A DNA stretch of 64,000 nucleotides from Begonia masoniana (GCA_022432975.1 CM039515.1:16959488-17023487); one strand, 5' to 3'. Counted from the first letter of the stretch, positions 12,725-23,740 are shown. The notes: generated by a model from the letters alone, not told the origin. Translations and numbers: made by a program.

Positions 12725-12945
12725 ACTGAATTTACGGGTAGAAAAAATCGAACAAAAGACCAACGCCATGAAAGCTGTCAACTTCAGATGAAAAGAGAGA
12801 GCTTTTTAAGGAGTCGCGTCTTCTCAGAAAGCTGTGAGACTGAATTTACAGGTAGAACAAATTGAACATTAAGACAGACGCCATGAAAGCTGCCCATTTC
12901 AGATACAGAAGAGTTTTTTTTAAGAAGACCCGTCTTCCATGTTCA
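12725..12945. repeat. 114-bp diverged tandem duplication inside the MULE
   Basis: Units start at 12725 and 12839 with ACTGAATTTAC. Both share GACxxACGCCATGAAAGCTG and an arginine-codon-like GTCTTC stretch. They differ at many positions, so this duplication is older than the 20- and 38-bp ones. Confidence 0.8.
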
Positions 12946-13081
12946 CATATTTCTCTCTTCTTCTCTCCTCATCTTCCTCTCGTTCTCAACCGGCCAAAGC
13001 GAAGAGAGAGATGTGAGAAGAGAGGAAGAGGGAAGATCCAAGAGGGGAGGAGAAAGAAAGTATCTAGTGATTTTAACAGAG

Positions 13082-13233
13082 CACGTACAAAATTTAACGA
13101 AAAATTTAATTAGAGGGGTTAAATTATAAACGGTGTATACGATAGCCGATAGGGTCTGATTGAGTAAAAAAAAAATGTTAAGGACTAAATGACCAATGAC
13201 TCCATACGTTAGGGTCTAAAATGAACATTTTTC
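13082..13233 (-). repeat. Right terminal inverted repeat of the MULE
   Basis: Inverse partner of 11624-11755. The 9-bp TSD TATTTTAAA follows at 13234-13242. Confidence 0.85.
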
Positions 13234-13242
13234 TATTTTAAA

Positions 13243-13829
13243 ATTACAGTATTGTATGATTTATCCATGCATGTAAAACCCACTCAAGGGACAAGCTGAA
13301 CTGAAAAAAAAAATAAAATAAAATAATCACAAGACCGACAAGAGATGCTTAATTTAAGTTGTTTTTGAAGCAATTTAAATTGTTTGACTCAATTTTGAAA
13401 AGTAAATTAATTTATTCGCGTAAAATATAAGGAAAAAATACATTGCTTACTCAACCTGTAGACGTGATCTTAATGTTTTGAAATGATCAAGAAAGTATCA
13501 TCTCTCTTTTTTGTATAGTTTAAATTTTATTGTTATAATAATAATGTCAAGTTTATAACCATAATTAAGCGTATTTATATAAAAACAATGAGATTAATCC
13601 TTATCAACCGGCTTAAAATGAACTATTTTCAAAAAGAAAATATGCAAGAAATGAATATAAAAAATACATTTTTACAATTTTTAAAAATGATATAATCTAA
13701 TTATTTATTGAATAATAAAAGAAAGGAAGACTTTCTCTCTCCAGAGTCCACCGAGATATGGGGTTGGGCTTTATGTGAAGTCGTCCTCTTCTTCCTTCTA
13801 TTCCAGTTATTTAAGGGTGAAGTTTTCTC
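13243..13829. other. AT-rich intergenic spacer
   Basis: No coding or structural feature recognised apart from A-rich runs near 13303-13325. The last 100 bp become pyrimidine-rich and probably form the promoter of the gene at 14560. Confidence 0.5.
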
Positions 13830-14559
13830 TCTGGTTCGCTGACTGATCTGTGACGAAAACGCGAGAAGCTAGGTATCAATTCCGGGAGATCTCCTTTGTC
13901 TCCGGCGCGTTTCGGGTAACTCAACTCCTTCTTTCGGTTCTTCTTATTCGGAGTTTTTACGATTCAGTTGAATTAAATCTGATTTATATTGTGTTGCTTC
14001 GCAATCCAAACTACCCAGAGCAACGATTACCTGTTCTTTAGGGTTTTCTTTTGTCATCGTTATTTTTGTGCATTCGATTTACCAATTGGCTGTTTTCCTT
14101 TACAAATTTAGTAGAAACTACAAATTATCTGCATATTTTCTACTTTCGATGCCTTTATTTACGGTAATTTTTTGGGTTTATATCAATTCCAGAAAATTAA
14201 TCACGTCCGGTGGAGTTTAACCTTACGTGTCTTCTCTTAATATCACCCGAACATTTAAGTCTAATACTATGAAAATTATCAACAGTTCTAAAAATTCAAT
14301 TTATTAACTTGAGAGCAGTTTAAGCATATATCTCATATCTTAATAGAGTCGTTGTTTTCATCCCCCACAAAAACTAGACCTGCTTCGCTTAAACTATTGC
14401 AGAAGATCGATTTACTTATTAATTTATTTTTCTCACTTTTAGTTATTATGAAATTATGAGATGTTGATGAGCACTTACCGGTGGACTTGGGAACTTTTGA
14501 TCTCCTCAGGTTTTTTGAGTACTGTGTAGAATTCGATAAGACCGCAACAAGATTCCATA
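13830..14559 (+). promoter_or_regulatory. Probable 5' UTR with an intron, upstream of the coiled-coil gene
   Basis: A CT-rich leader near 13830-13915 ends in TTCGG|GTAACT. A good acceptor, CTCCTCAG, ends at 14509, 50 bp before the ATG. A 5' UTR intron of about 13916-14509 is therefore likely but not proven. Confidence 0.45.
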
Positions 14560-14961
14560 ATGTCACAACCCAATGGTATTTCATATTCTGCAATGCGTAA
14601 ACAGAAGGCGGAAGCGAAGGAAATTCAACAACTGAAATCACCAATGCTATCGAAGCCTGGACAAAAGGGTTCTAAAAGGAAAACGAAGGTTGAATCTCCA
14701 GTGATATTGAAGCAGGAAGAAAGATCGAATTCAGATTCTTTGCCTGATTCTTCGACATCTGGAAATGAGTATCGAGCGTTGAGAAGGAGATATATGGTTA
14801 TGGAAGAAGAGAGCTTTACTTTAGGGACAGAACTGCGTGAGGTTGAAGATGAGGTTAAGGCCCTTGAGGCTGAAAAGCTTGCTCTTTTGGATGAGCTTGT
14901 TGTTTTAGAAGGCCTGATTGATCGTTCAGAGCTGCAACTCGATCAATCTCGCCCATCTTGA
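14560..14961 (+). CDS. Small coiled-coil protein of unknown function
   Basis: A 133-residue single-exon reading frame that I do not recognise by name. The N-terminal half is basic and polar (MRKQKAEAKEIQQLKSP, then GQKGSKRKTK). Residues about 70-130 are rich in Glu, Leu and Lys with heptad-like spacing (EEESFTLGTELREVEDEVKA, LEAEKLALLDELVVLEGLID), predicting a single long coiled coil. There is no signal peptide or membrane segment. An upstream intron-like leader and a decayed partial copy directly downstream support a real gene. The ATG has an acceptable context. It lies convergent to the FHY1-like gene. The function is not stated because nothing in the sequence indicates one. Confidence 0.6.
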   Translation: MSQPNGISYSAMRKQKAEAKEIQQLKSPMLSKPGQKGSKRKTKVESPVILKQEERSNSDSLPDSSTSGNEYRALRRRYMVMEEESFTLGTELREVEDEVKALEAEKLALLDELVVLEGLIDRSELQLDQSRPS

Positions 14962-15056
14962 CCGAAAATTCCACGCAGATATGTGTGCTTTCACATGGAG
15001 TATGTTGTTATAATGCTATTTTGTCATGAATCTAAGCTAAAATGCTGTTGAGAATG

Positions 15057-15312
15057 AATGATTTGGTCATGGAGGAAGAGAGCTTTTGTGCGGGGACAGA
15101 ATTGCCGGAGGTTGAAGATGAGATTAACACCCTTTGTGGGTAAGAAGCTTGCTCTTTTGGACGATCTTGTTATTTTATAAGGCCGGATTGATCCTTTGGA
15201 GTTGCAACTCCATCAATTCCATCCACTGAAACTTAAAATTCGGTGCAGCTTTGTGTTCATATTGAATTTTATATGGTTATAGAATGCAATTTGGTCATAA
15301 AATTGACATCTC
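15057..15312 (+). pseudogene. Decayed tandem copy of the 3' end of the coiled-coil gene
   Basis: Aligns with about 14793-15040, covering the last 55 codons and part of the 3' UTR of the preceding gene. Shared phrases include GAGGTTGAAGATGAG, AAGCTTGCTCTTTTGGA and GGCCxGATTGATC. It carries an in-frame stop, indels and no start, so it is a non-functional partial duplication, about 270 bp away from the source. Confidence 0.8.
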
Positions 15313-15639
15313 TTTCTAGCTCATCCGTTGCTTTTATCTAGCCTGGCCTGCAACGGTTCTAGTTTGGTTTACAACCTGTGTTTATTCAGGGTAATTGATC
15401 ATGGAAATGTTATAAAGTTATTTAGTTTTATTATTTTCTTTAAGCTTCAATGAGATATTAGTTATCTTATAAGGTTGGCAATGTATTTCTTTTGTTTAAT
15501 TAGAGAACCGAGTTGGTATTTCATAAGTAAAATGTGTAATACAATGGGAGTTGTTAAAACAATTCTAGTAAAAAGGGACAAATCCCCATGTCCAAACTTA
15601 AAAAATTGACTCGGAACGAACGAAAAATTTCAAGAAGAT
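15313..15639. other. Intergenic spacer between convergent genes
   Basis: Contains the 3' ends of the two convergent units. No further feature recognised. Confidence 0.5.
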
Positions 15640-17576
15640 TCAATCAAGAACAGTTATCTGATTGTGCGTAGTAGTTGGGAAATTCTCGGCGTGCCGAGGT
15701 TGGGGAGGTGGAATATGAACACCAATTTGAGAAAGATGATGGAGAAGTAAATCTGCATTCTTGAAATTAAGACCAACAATGCCAACTTCAATGGCCGCCT
15801 CTATATTCTCCAACCTGCACTCAATATAAACAGTTGAAAAACTAGGCCAAGTCACACTAGATTAGATACTGAAGTTTGAAATATCAAAAATGGAAGAGGA
15901 TAGAAGAACCTGTCATCGATGAAAACACAGTTTTGTGGTTCAATTTTGAGGTGTTCTAGGGCCTCAAAGAAGAAATCATGATCAGGCTTCCTCTTTCCTG
16001 AAACATAATACACCAGCCAGCCAAATTTCTATGTTATAACTTTGCATTTTAAGAGATCAATAATAATAAATCTCTTTAAATTCATGAGAATATCCTTTTG
16101 AACATACCACTTTTACACGAGCAGAATGTCCATTCTAAATATCTCGAGATTCTTAGCTTTTCTTCGATTAATTTGTACCTATTAATCGAAATTCCCCACA
16201 AAACGATAAGACAATTACCTAAGACGAAAATCTAGGCAGACAATTTGTTTTTTTTCTGCTAACCAGACAGGGTAGTTTGTGAAAGCATGCATCTCATAGT
16301 TGTTTTCTTTTAATGCTTGAAGCAGTTCTTCAACACCTTCTTTGTAGGAATACCCTTTCTTCAGACAGTCTTTGAGACCTGAATACAAAAGTAATTGAAG
16401 CTTTTGAAATGTTTTTTGAAAGCTATAACTGGTTTTCAGCATTATATAATAAGAACAAATCGACAAGGGTATCAAACTGGCTAAACTCATTATGAAGAGA
16501 ATTCCAGTGGTATATCTTTTAATTGATGATGGGGAAGAGAAAAACAGATCAAAAGCAAGGAGGATTACCTTCCAAATCAAAAGGTCTTCCATCTTTAAAG
16601 AATATTTTAGCCAGCTCTCCCTGAAACACATGCATACCATCTACAAGTCAATAAAATGTGTAGATGCATGTCGAAGTGACAACTCAAGCTGTAACAATCA
16701 GACCTAGCCTTTGCTGGGTGAGCCAGATTGTGTATTTTCTGTAACAAAATTTACAAATGACGGAACCATAACAAGAAAATCAATGGCTGCCATAGACCCA
16801 AACCAAGCGTTTTATTGCAGAAAGAGGGGAAAGATGGATGAATTCAATGGCTACAAACATAATAGAGTTTTTTTCTTGAGTCCAATGGTATTCAACAACT
16901 CAAAAAATGCTTGGGCTCTATCGTTTTTCACCAATAAATGATAGTTTCAAACTACAGTAACTGAGGAGATATGGAATTTTTAATGCAAACGTTACTCATA
17001 CCTCATCTATCGTGCCTTTTTCAAACTCCATCCACGCAGTTGGATGCTGCGATTCTATTAGTTCCTCAAATGACATCCTGATCGAAGTAAAACGAAGGAA
17101 ATTTTCGACCAATCCAATGATCCAGTCAAAAATATGTTCAGATGGTCTTTCCAAAAAGAAAAGCGTAAGCAATCAATGTAAGACCCCTAAATTTAACATT
17201 TATGGAACGTTGAAAATCGAATCGCAGCTCTCGTTTCACTTCTCAAATAATAAAAGAGTCAACTGAAATTAACGAACATTAAATTTCCACAGCAATACAG
17301 AAGTGAATTTCAAGACCTAAAGAAAGCAGGGACGTCATCGAAAAAGGGATCTCGAACAATGGTATCCATGATGTCGAAGAGCAGAATCGGAAACTTTCTG
17401 CTGCCGTTGAAACCATTATCAGAGCTCTTAGCAGAGAAAACACTCGAAAAGGCAACAGATGACTTATTATGGTGGGTCTGATAGAGACTGAGATCGATTT
17501 TCGAGCGTTTTGGAGGTTGACTATAACGTCTCACATGGAAGAAAGAGACAGGGGGTGCTTTCAACGGCAACGCCAT
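15640..17576 (-). CDS. FHY1: HAD-superfamily FMN hydrolase, chloroplast-type (FHY1-like)
   Basis: Resembles plant plastid FMN hydrolase, which dephosphorylates FMN to riboflavin. Seven exons on the minus strand: 17576-17317, 17077-17002, 16620-16569, 16378-16264, 16178-16108, 15997-15910, 15814-15640; phases join to 278 residues. HAD motifs: I, LLFDIMDT (nucleophile Asp68, acid/base Asp71); II, AFTNYP (Thr163); III, the Lys of GKRKPD (about 193-195); IV, VFIDDR (Asp219/Asp220). Residues 1-60 are Ser/Arg-rich with few acidic residues, like a transit peptide. The ATG at 17576 is chosen because the frame upstream lacks another ATG. Exon 4 has a second in-frame donor 45 nt further on (end at 16219), which would add 15 residues after Trp168. 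It lies head to head with a pseudogene. The substrate is inferred from family resemblance. Confidence 0.85.
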
Positions 17577-17799
17577 TGACTGCAAGTCTGCAACTACGTT
17601 AGTTTCTTGGTTCAATCGGCCTGGAAATGAGCTCCGGCCGGGGAATATAGCCTGACCCTACTTCCGGGTCGGGTCAACTTGATGTCAATAGCGGGCTTGA
17701 TCAAGGTTTATTTAAGGCCCAGCGGGCTGACCCTAAACCCCAAACTCCTATCGCAAAACTCTAACACCATTACTCCTATTGCGAGAGATTCTCAAATCT
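17577..17799. promoter_or_regulatory. Region between FHY1-like gene and divergent pseudogene
   Basis: About 220 bp holding the 5' end of the FHY1-like gene. It contains GGGTCGGGTCAACTTGATG-type GC-rich sequence. No clear TATA box on the minus strand. Confidence 0.4.
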
Positions 17800-18252
17800 T
17801 AGCAACGCGGATTCTACTATTCCTCCCACCGCTTCTCAACTGGCCACTCTTCCCCCTTCTCCCATGGTCATCGACGGCTCTGACCAGGATTTAGCTCTAG
17901 CCAACTCCGAATATTTGTCGCGGCGCGAGGTTATCCAACGAAGATCCCATCGAGTCAAGCAAATAGCCTGGCTTTACTAGGATCGTTATTGGGCGTTAAT
18001 GGAGGAGTTGAAGAGAAAGTACAGGGAATACTACTGGAAGTTCGGGAAGAGTCCGTTTAAGGAGGACGAGAAGGACATTGGCGTTGATTGCGATGAGCGT
18101 ATTGGGGAAAATGCAAAAGCGGGAGGGTCGATTGGTGGGGGAGATGATAAGAAGAAGGTGTGAGGTGATGGGATGCAAAGCGAAAGCCATGGTGTTGACA
18201 AAGTATTTTCATTCTCATATATTGTCCGATTCCAAACAGAGGCTCAGTGGTG
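17800..18252 (+). pseudogene. INO80 complex subunit D-like (C3HC3H zinc-finger) pseudogene
   Basis: Encodes recognisable pieces of the plant INO80-subunit-D/NSL2-like family: EYLSRREVIQRRSHRVKQIA, then YWALMEELKRKYREYYWKFG and KSPFKEDE, then the zinc-finger part RCEVMGCKAKAM and HSHILSDSKQRL. It is broken by an in-frame TAG at 17978-17980 (where the family normally has a Lys or Arg codon) and by a frameshift near 18156 before the zinc finger. A position that is usually a zinc-ligand Cys reads Phe (TKYFHSH). Similarity stops near 18252. No intron is visible across the segment, so it may be a processed or partial copy; an intact source gene is expected elsewhere. Family identity is from recall. 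Confidence 0.75.
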
Positions 18253-18487
18253 GTTGCTAAAGGCATTGTTTGTTAAAGCAACTTACCACCAAAAGTGATA
18301 AATCATTGTAAGTAACTTATTACCCATCAAAATTGCTAAAAAGATTGTTTTCTTTTGCATCAGTTGAGTAACGAATCTTTGAAGTCAATAAATAATATAT
18401 TTTTATTTTATCTATAATATAACTTTTTAATTTAGTTTTTCCTGTCAACCAATTCCCTCGCTCACCTTCTTGCAATTTTCAGGAAAA
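18253..18487. other. Non-coding sequence before the assembly gap
   Basis: AT-rich; nothing recognised. Confidence 0.5.
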
Positions 18488-18587
18488 NNNNNNNNNNNNN
18501 NNNNNNNNNNNNNNNNNNNNNNNNNNNNNNNNNNNNNNNNNNNNNNNNNNNNNNNNNNNNNNNNNNNNNNNNNNNNNNNNNNNNNNN
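18488..18587. other. Assembly gap (100 N)
   Basis: Exactly 100 undetermined bases, the usual fixed size for a scaffold join of unknown length. Distances and gene order across it are therefore unsafe. Confidence 0.99.
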
Positions 18588-19531
18588 AGCTTGACAAACC
18601 TACCATCTTTCGTTGTCGTACATTTCTGCAATTTGGAAACTGCGTTGAAAAGCCATTTGAAGGTGGTTTTGCACTGAATACGAATTTGCCCCATTGCCGA
18701 ATGCTTCTGCGGTGGTTGTGCAGACCACGTCTGTATGCTGGGTTTTCGAAACACTTTATAGCTGAAAACAAACACGATATTCCCTTGATTGAATTCATTT
18801 ATTCAACAAGGAGAAAAATCCATTCCAATTCCATCTTTGCCGGAAAAAGTAGGAAATATATCTTTTGCACATATTTTGGCTGCTATAATGCGAATCATCT
18901 AGACAAGCACACATTAATCAGAATAACTTCTCACTATTCAACAGCATGGTAATAATTTCAATAACCTTTTATAATTCATTTCATCTAATTTAGTTGGTCC
19001 GAGGAGGTCACCTTGATACGGCAAATATACAGACTAATCAGCCTACACGGACCAGGAACAGTAGAAAGTTACTAATCTTTGTGTTTTTTTATATGTTCAT
19101 GTACTAAAGAAATAAAAATCGTTCAGTTTAGTTTTTCTTGACTAAAAACAATATAAGACCATTGTCCAGTTGGATGATCATATATTTTTATTCCTGGTTT
19201 AAGAGGCAATGACCGCAATAGTATTTTATTTCTCAGGCAAATAAGAGAGCATCCAAACAAATGTAACAGAATCTTTAGTTAACCTAATCAGGAAAGTGAA
19301 ACTTACTCAATGAAATATCATGCTCTCGTGATCTCGCGACCAGGATTAATTCTAACAACAGAATCCAATTTTTTTGAGCTGCCATCTTTAACTTCCTCAT
19401 AGCCTCTCCATTTCCATACAATTCATCTCAAGTCATCCAGCTCCTTTTGCTGACGAGAAAGAAGATTAAGTAGTTCCTTGTGCCTTTTACTCCATACCAT
19501 CTTCCGATATAGTAAACCACAACAAAAAACC
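18588..19531. other. Unassigned sequence after the gap
   Basis: An open stretch at 18588-18950 contains codon-like sequence on both strands, but I recognise no protein and the frame would have to cross the gap. 18950-19531 is AT-rich spacer. Confidence 0.4.
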
Positions 19532-20081
19532 TTTTTACGACCCTCACCTTTCGTTTCGCCCCCAGACGTACTGCCATCCGGTTCCCGGTTCGGCAGCCAT
19601 CGTACACATACTTACATATCCGGGTCATCACATTCACCCCTCCTCGGGGACCCAACGTTCTCGTTGGCCACATTTCTGGTTGGATACAGGCTCTTATACC
19701 ATTGTAATGACCTATTTTCCCAACAAGATATTGTCCGCTCTGAGGATTGGGCCATAGGCCAATATCCTCCCCTCATGGATTTGTTTGGCAAGGACTTCCT
19801 AGTCGGTCACCCAACCTGGTACTACTCTCGCCGAAGCACTCTTAACTTCGAAGTTCTTATGGGATCCGTTGTCAATTGTGCTCCAAAACGCGTCTTGCTA
19901 ACTTGGGAGGGTCTGTTTACATATGTTTCATTTCCACATACTTCCCAAGCGATGTGGGATTGTGACGACCCCTCTTTTTACGACCCGTCACCTTCCGATT
20001 AGCCCACGTGGACGTACCACCATTCGGGTTCCGGTTTGTGTAGCCATCGTACACATACTTACACATCCGGGTCATCACATT
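19532..20081. repeat. Direct repeat pair of about 105 bp
   Basis: 19532-19635 and 19975-20081 share TTTTTACGACCC, CCCGGTTCGGxAGCCATCG-type sequence and CATCGTACACATACTTACA followed by ATCCGGGTCATCACATT. The 340 bp between them also look repetitive (CACCCCTCCTCGGGGACCCA, then CAACAAGATATTGTCCGCTC). This looks like a moderately repetitive transposon-derived block that I could not assign to a family. Confidence 0.7.
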
Positions 20082-20286
20082 TCCTACACTGTCTGGACTT
20101 CACTCTTTCTTCACACCAAATAGACCATGCGGCCCTCGACCTTCATTCTCATATTCACCTCTTCTTCTCACTCCTCCTAATTGTTTGTCTCCACCTTCCC
20201 CTCTCAAAATCGACCTCCATTTTAACTTAGATGTCAAATATGTCTGAAAACTGAACACAGCGCTAACATTTCCTTCTTCTCCTTCT

Positions 20287-21453
20287 GGCGCCTCTCATCA
20301 CTTCACTCCTGATTAGAACATGCTGAACTCAACCACCCCGTACTCAGGGGACACTCAGATCACAGTAGGTAATGGTAAGGGTGCTTCCATATCTCATATT
20401 GGTCATGCAGTACTTCATACTTATTCTTCTCCTCTCCATTTGCGTACTGTGTATCATTCCCCTTATCTTCAGAAAAATATTCCAAGTGTTTTTGCGATTA
20501 TGTTTTGATAATAAGCATTTATTGAATTTCACCCCTTCCTTTTGTTGTCAAGGATCAGGTCTCTCACAAAATTTTCTCCAGGGAATTCTTGACAACAATC
20601 TTTATCCAGATTGCCTCCCGTCTTCACGTCAATATCCGTCTGCTCAGCTTCATACACTGTCCAGCAATCCCTCCAATCTTTGGCATTTTAAATTGGGACA
20701 TTCTGTTTCCACCATAGTTCACTCTGCCTTATCTAGTTCTATTATTATGTTTCATCTCGTTGTATAGACTTCTGCTCTTCCTGTCAATTAGCTCAATCTC
20801 ACATATTATCATTTCCTCTTCTATTTCTCATATGAATGCTAGTTTGAATTAATTCATACTGATCTATGAGAACCTTCCCTTGTTGCATCAATTACAGGTG
20901 CTAAATATTTTCTAATATTCGTGGATGATTTTTCCAGATTCACTTGGTTTTACCCTATTCATTCTAAGGATGAAACTTTCAACAAATTCATCATATTCAA
21001 ACAAATTATTCAAACTCAATTTAATGGCACTATTAAAAGGGTAAGATAAGATTGAGGCGGTGAATTCAGAGCTTTATCAAATTTTTCACGTCCCAAGGAA
21101 TTATTCACGAAATTTCATGTCCATACACACTGCAACAAAATGGATGTGTTGAACGAAAAAATCGACATATAGTCGAAACAGGATTAACTCTCCTTGCCCA
21201 CGGCCTCCATGAATGTGAAATACTGGCCTTTTTCTTTTAAACACGGCCACATATTTAATTAATCGTCTCCCGTCTAAAGTTCTGATAAACAAATCTTCTT
21301 TCCAAGTGTTTTACAACAGAATTACTTCTTACAATCATCTCCGCATTTTTGGATGTCAATGTTTTCCTTTTTACATCCCTACAATACCCATAAACTCGAA
21401 TTCAGGTCACAGCCTTGTATTTTCTTCGGGTATAGTAGTCATCACAAAATGTA
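20287..21453 (+). pseudogene. Copia pol: protease end and integrase (broken)
   Basis: Reads GASHHFTPD, later TPYSGDTQITVGNGKGASIS, a LWHFKLGH zinc-region motif and FVDDFSRFTWFYPIHS of the integrase core. Multiple stops and frameshifts. The reading breaks inside a copia segment containing PYNTHKLEFRSQPCIFFGYS, where the solo LTR is inserted; it resumes at 23898 with YLCLNSTSGRIYISRHVVFN. Confidence 0.85.
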
Positions 21454-22723
21454 TGTAATACCCGGCTTGTACGGATTTGTATATTATATTATATTATGGC
21501 ATTTTTTTAGATATGTCAAATCAGGTCTGTTTCACGAAAAGAAAGTGGCATTGCGATCCTAACGAATAAAAAGAATTTTAAAGAATTTACGAGAATTTCC
21601 GGACTTATAACGCTATGTTCCGAGTAATTACCTCCATCGTAATGTAAATGGCGTTTAGTAAAAATAGTAAACGTGGTCCAAATTGCGAACGGACAGTTTT
21701 GTTAAGTCCCAAATAATAAGTTGGACTTGTTGGTGAAATAGGAAGATTTGGTGAACCTGAATTGATGGCCGATTTAAGAAACGAAGGACGAAATCAATAT
21801 GAAAATCAAAGAAGGGCGAAATGGTAATTCGCAAAGTAAATTTTTAATTTAAAAACAAAACTCTTTTCTCCTCTCAGCACTTAACGAAAAATCATTTTCT
21901 TCTTCCCTGTTTCTCTCCTTTCTCTCTCGGCCTTCTCTGCTCTCTCACGGCGATTCGACGCCGAGCTCCGATTCGACCTCCGTTCGTTCCGTTTTCTTCA
22001 CGCTTTCTCCTTCAATCGACGTTCTAGGTATGAACCTACGATCTTAGAGTTTTTATTTCGATGTTTACGGAGTTTTAAATAATTAAGTTTTCGTTAGGGT
22101 TATCGAAAAATCAAGATTTAGGGTTTGATGAAATCGATAGGTCGTCGATGCTTATGAATGAAATGAACGTATTAAACGTTATTGGAGGAAGTAGGGACGA
22201 TTTAAAAGAAATATTGAAATTGTGAAATTTTCGAGATTTTGAGGAAAACTCGTAAATTGAGAATTTAGGTGCCGAGCGTAAATTGCTCGAATAAATAGCT
22301 CAATGAATTGGATTAGAACTTTAGAAAGTCTCCTTAGTTAAGATTTTGTAAATTTGGACGATCGATAGCTTAAACTCGTTTTAACGTCGATATTGTATTT
22401 TGCTTCAGACAAACAACGCTCGTGGACGGAGCTTGAGCTGCTTTGGACAAGAGGTAAGTTCTCGTGATTCTTCTCTGGCCGATTGGCCTACACCGTACGT
22501 CGACTGTCGTGTCGAGGAATTTTGGAGACGCACTTGTTTTATATTGCTTTGGTTGGGTAGCTAGGGTTATTTGTTTTATAGATTATGTTTTACAGTCTTT
22601 GATGGTATACATTATTGCTTGTTTACTTGAAGATATTGAACTGTTCACGCATCACTTGTTTAAAGAAAAGCATGAAAATGAACTTCCTCACAGAGTTTTA
22701 AAGATAATGTAAAGCATAGCATC

Positions 22724-22771
22724 GGCCGAAAGGCTTATTGGCCGAAAGGCGTATTGGCCGAAAGGCGTATT
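22724..22771. repeat. 16-bp tandem repeat, three copies
   Basis: GGCCGAAAGGCGTATT at 22740 and 22756, and a one-base variant at 22724, inside solo LTR A. Confidence 0.95.
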
Positions 22772-23569
22772 GTTATCGGTCACGCGAGGTGGGGCTCAGG
22801 CACGGCTGTACGTGTTGTAAGCGTGCACCCCCCGCTTCTAGCTAGAAAGAGTAGTCCGCCCGCTGGATGAGCTCTCTCTGGTTAGAGGGATAGGATCTCG
22901 GTGACACCTATTGAGCATTGCATAGTAAAGAAAACATACATGATTAATGAACTCATATGCACAACATGCATTGCATTTACGTAGAGCTTACTGGGATTTC
23001 ATCTCATAGTGTATTGTATGGTGTAGGTGACTTAGACATCGAGGCAGGTGAGGACGATGTCCCTCCTCCTGAGGCATGAGTCCAGTTGACGAGGGATGGC
23101 TGCGGTGGTGTGCTGGCGCAGTCGAGGCTTACCTGACCCATGGGGACAGTATGTATAGATTTTGAGGGTTTGAGACATTTTGGGATGATGTTTGTATAGA
23201 AATATTTTAGGTTGTTTGATTCTGGATAGTTGATAGGTATATATGTATATGTTGATGTTTTGGAAACTGTTTTATAATGGTTTGAAAAGTCTTTCATTGA
23301 ATGTATTTTGGAACTGCGTGGTGATTGAAAACAGGAGGATTTGTTTAGGTTTTAAACGTATCCATGCAGTTCGTTTTCATGAAAATGTTCTTAGTTTTAA
23401 AATGTGTTTCGAGTCGTTTATTGGGTGAACGGTGAAGTGTGAAAAGAATGAGGATATGAGAGAGTTTGCGTCGTGATGTATTGTATGGTTTAGGGTGTAA
23501 GAATAAGTTGTATTGTGTAGTTGGCGTAGGAGAAATCGAAAGAATGAATGTAGAAATGGAAACAGGGCA

Positions 23570-23740
23570 GAGGGCTTGGCGAATGGTCGCCAAGCCTGGC
23601 AATTGAATCGCCTCCCTCTGGAGAAATCCAGAGGGAGTGGTGATTGCTCGCCACAGGCGACTGCAACAGGCGATTATTCGCCAATTGCAATCGCCTAGGG
23701 GTGATTATTCGCCCCAATTATGGGCGAATAATCGCCTCCC
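23570..23740. repeat. Cluster of short palindromes and hairpins in solo LTR A
   Basis: Includes CTCCCTCTGG-AGAAAT-CCAGAGGGAG and an inverted repeat of GATTATTCGCCC around AATTA (about 23702-23735), plus several GGCGATTATTCGCC-like words. The corresponding part of element C's LTR (31440-31700) has a similar palindrome cluster with different core words. Confidence 0.85.

Larger units (their letters stand above)
11624..13233. mobile_element. Non-autonomous Mutator-like element (MULE) with long TIRs
   Basis: Terminal inverted repeats at 11624-11755 and 13082-13233 match over about 130-150 bp. Both contain TTACTCAATCAGACCCTATCG followed later by TTAAATTTTGyACGTG in inverted orientation. The ends are GGGAAATGTT and AACATTTTTC. 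A perfect 9-bp direct repeat, TATTTTAAA, flanks the element (11615-11623 and 13234-13242), which is the Mutator-class target-site size. The 1,610-bp element has no transposase reading frame, so it needs a partner element. Inside are three separate two-copy tandem repeats. Confidence 0.88.

Noticed and set aside
16215..16640. Single 141-codon minus-strand gene
   Set aside because: It joins exon 4 of the FHY1-like gene with intron sequence; the spliced model explains the conserved parts better.
18470..18952. Long open frames on both strands at the gap
   Set aside because: They cross 100 undetermined bases that contribute about a third of the codons, and no recognisable protein is encoded on either side.
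19478..20002. Open frame of 174 codons on the plus strand
   Set aside because: It overlaps the direct-repeat block and encodes nothing recognisable; the same repeat occurs twice with frame changes.
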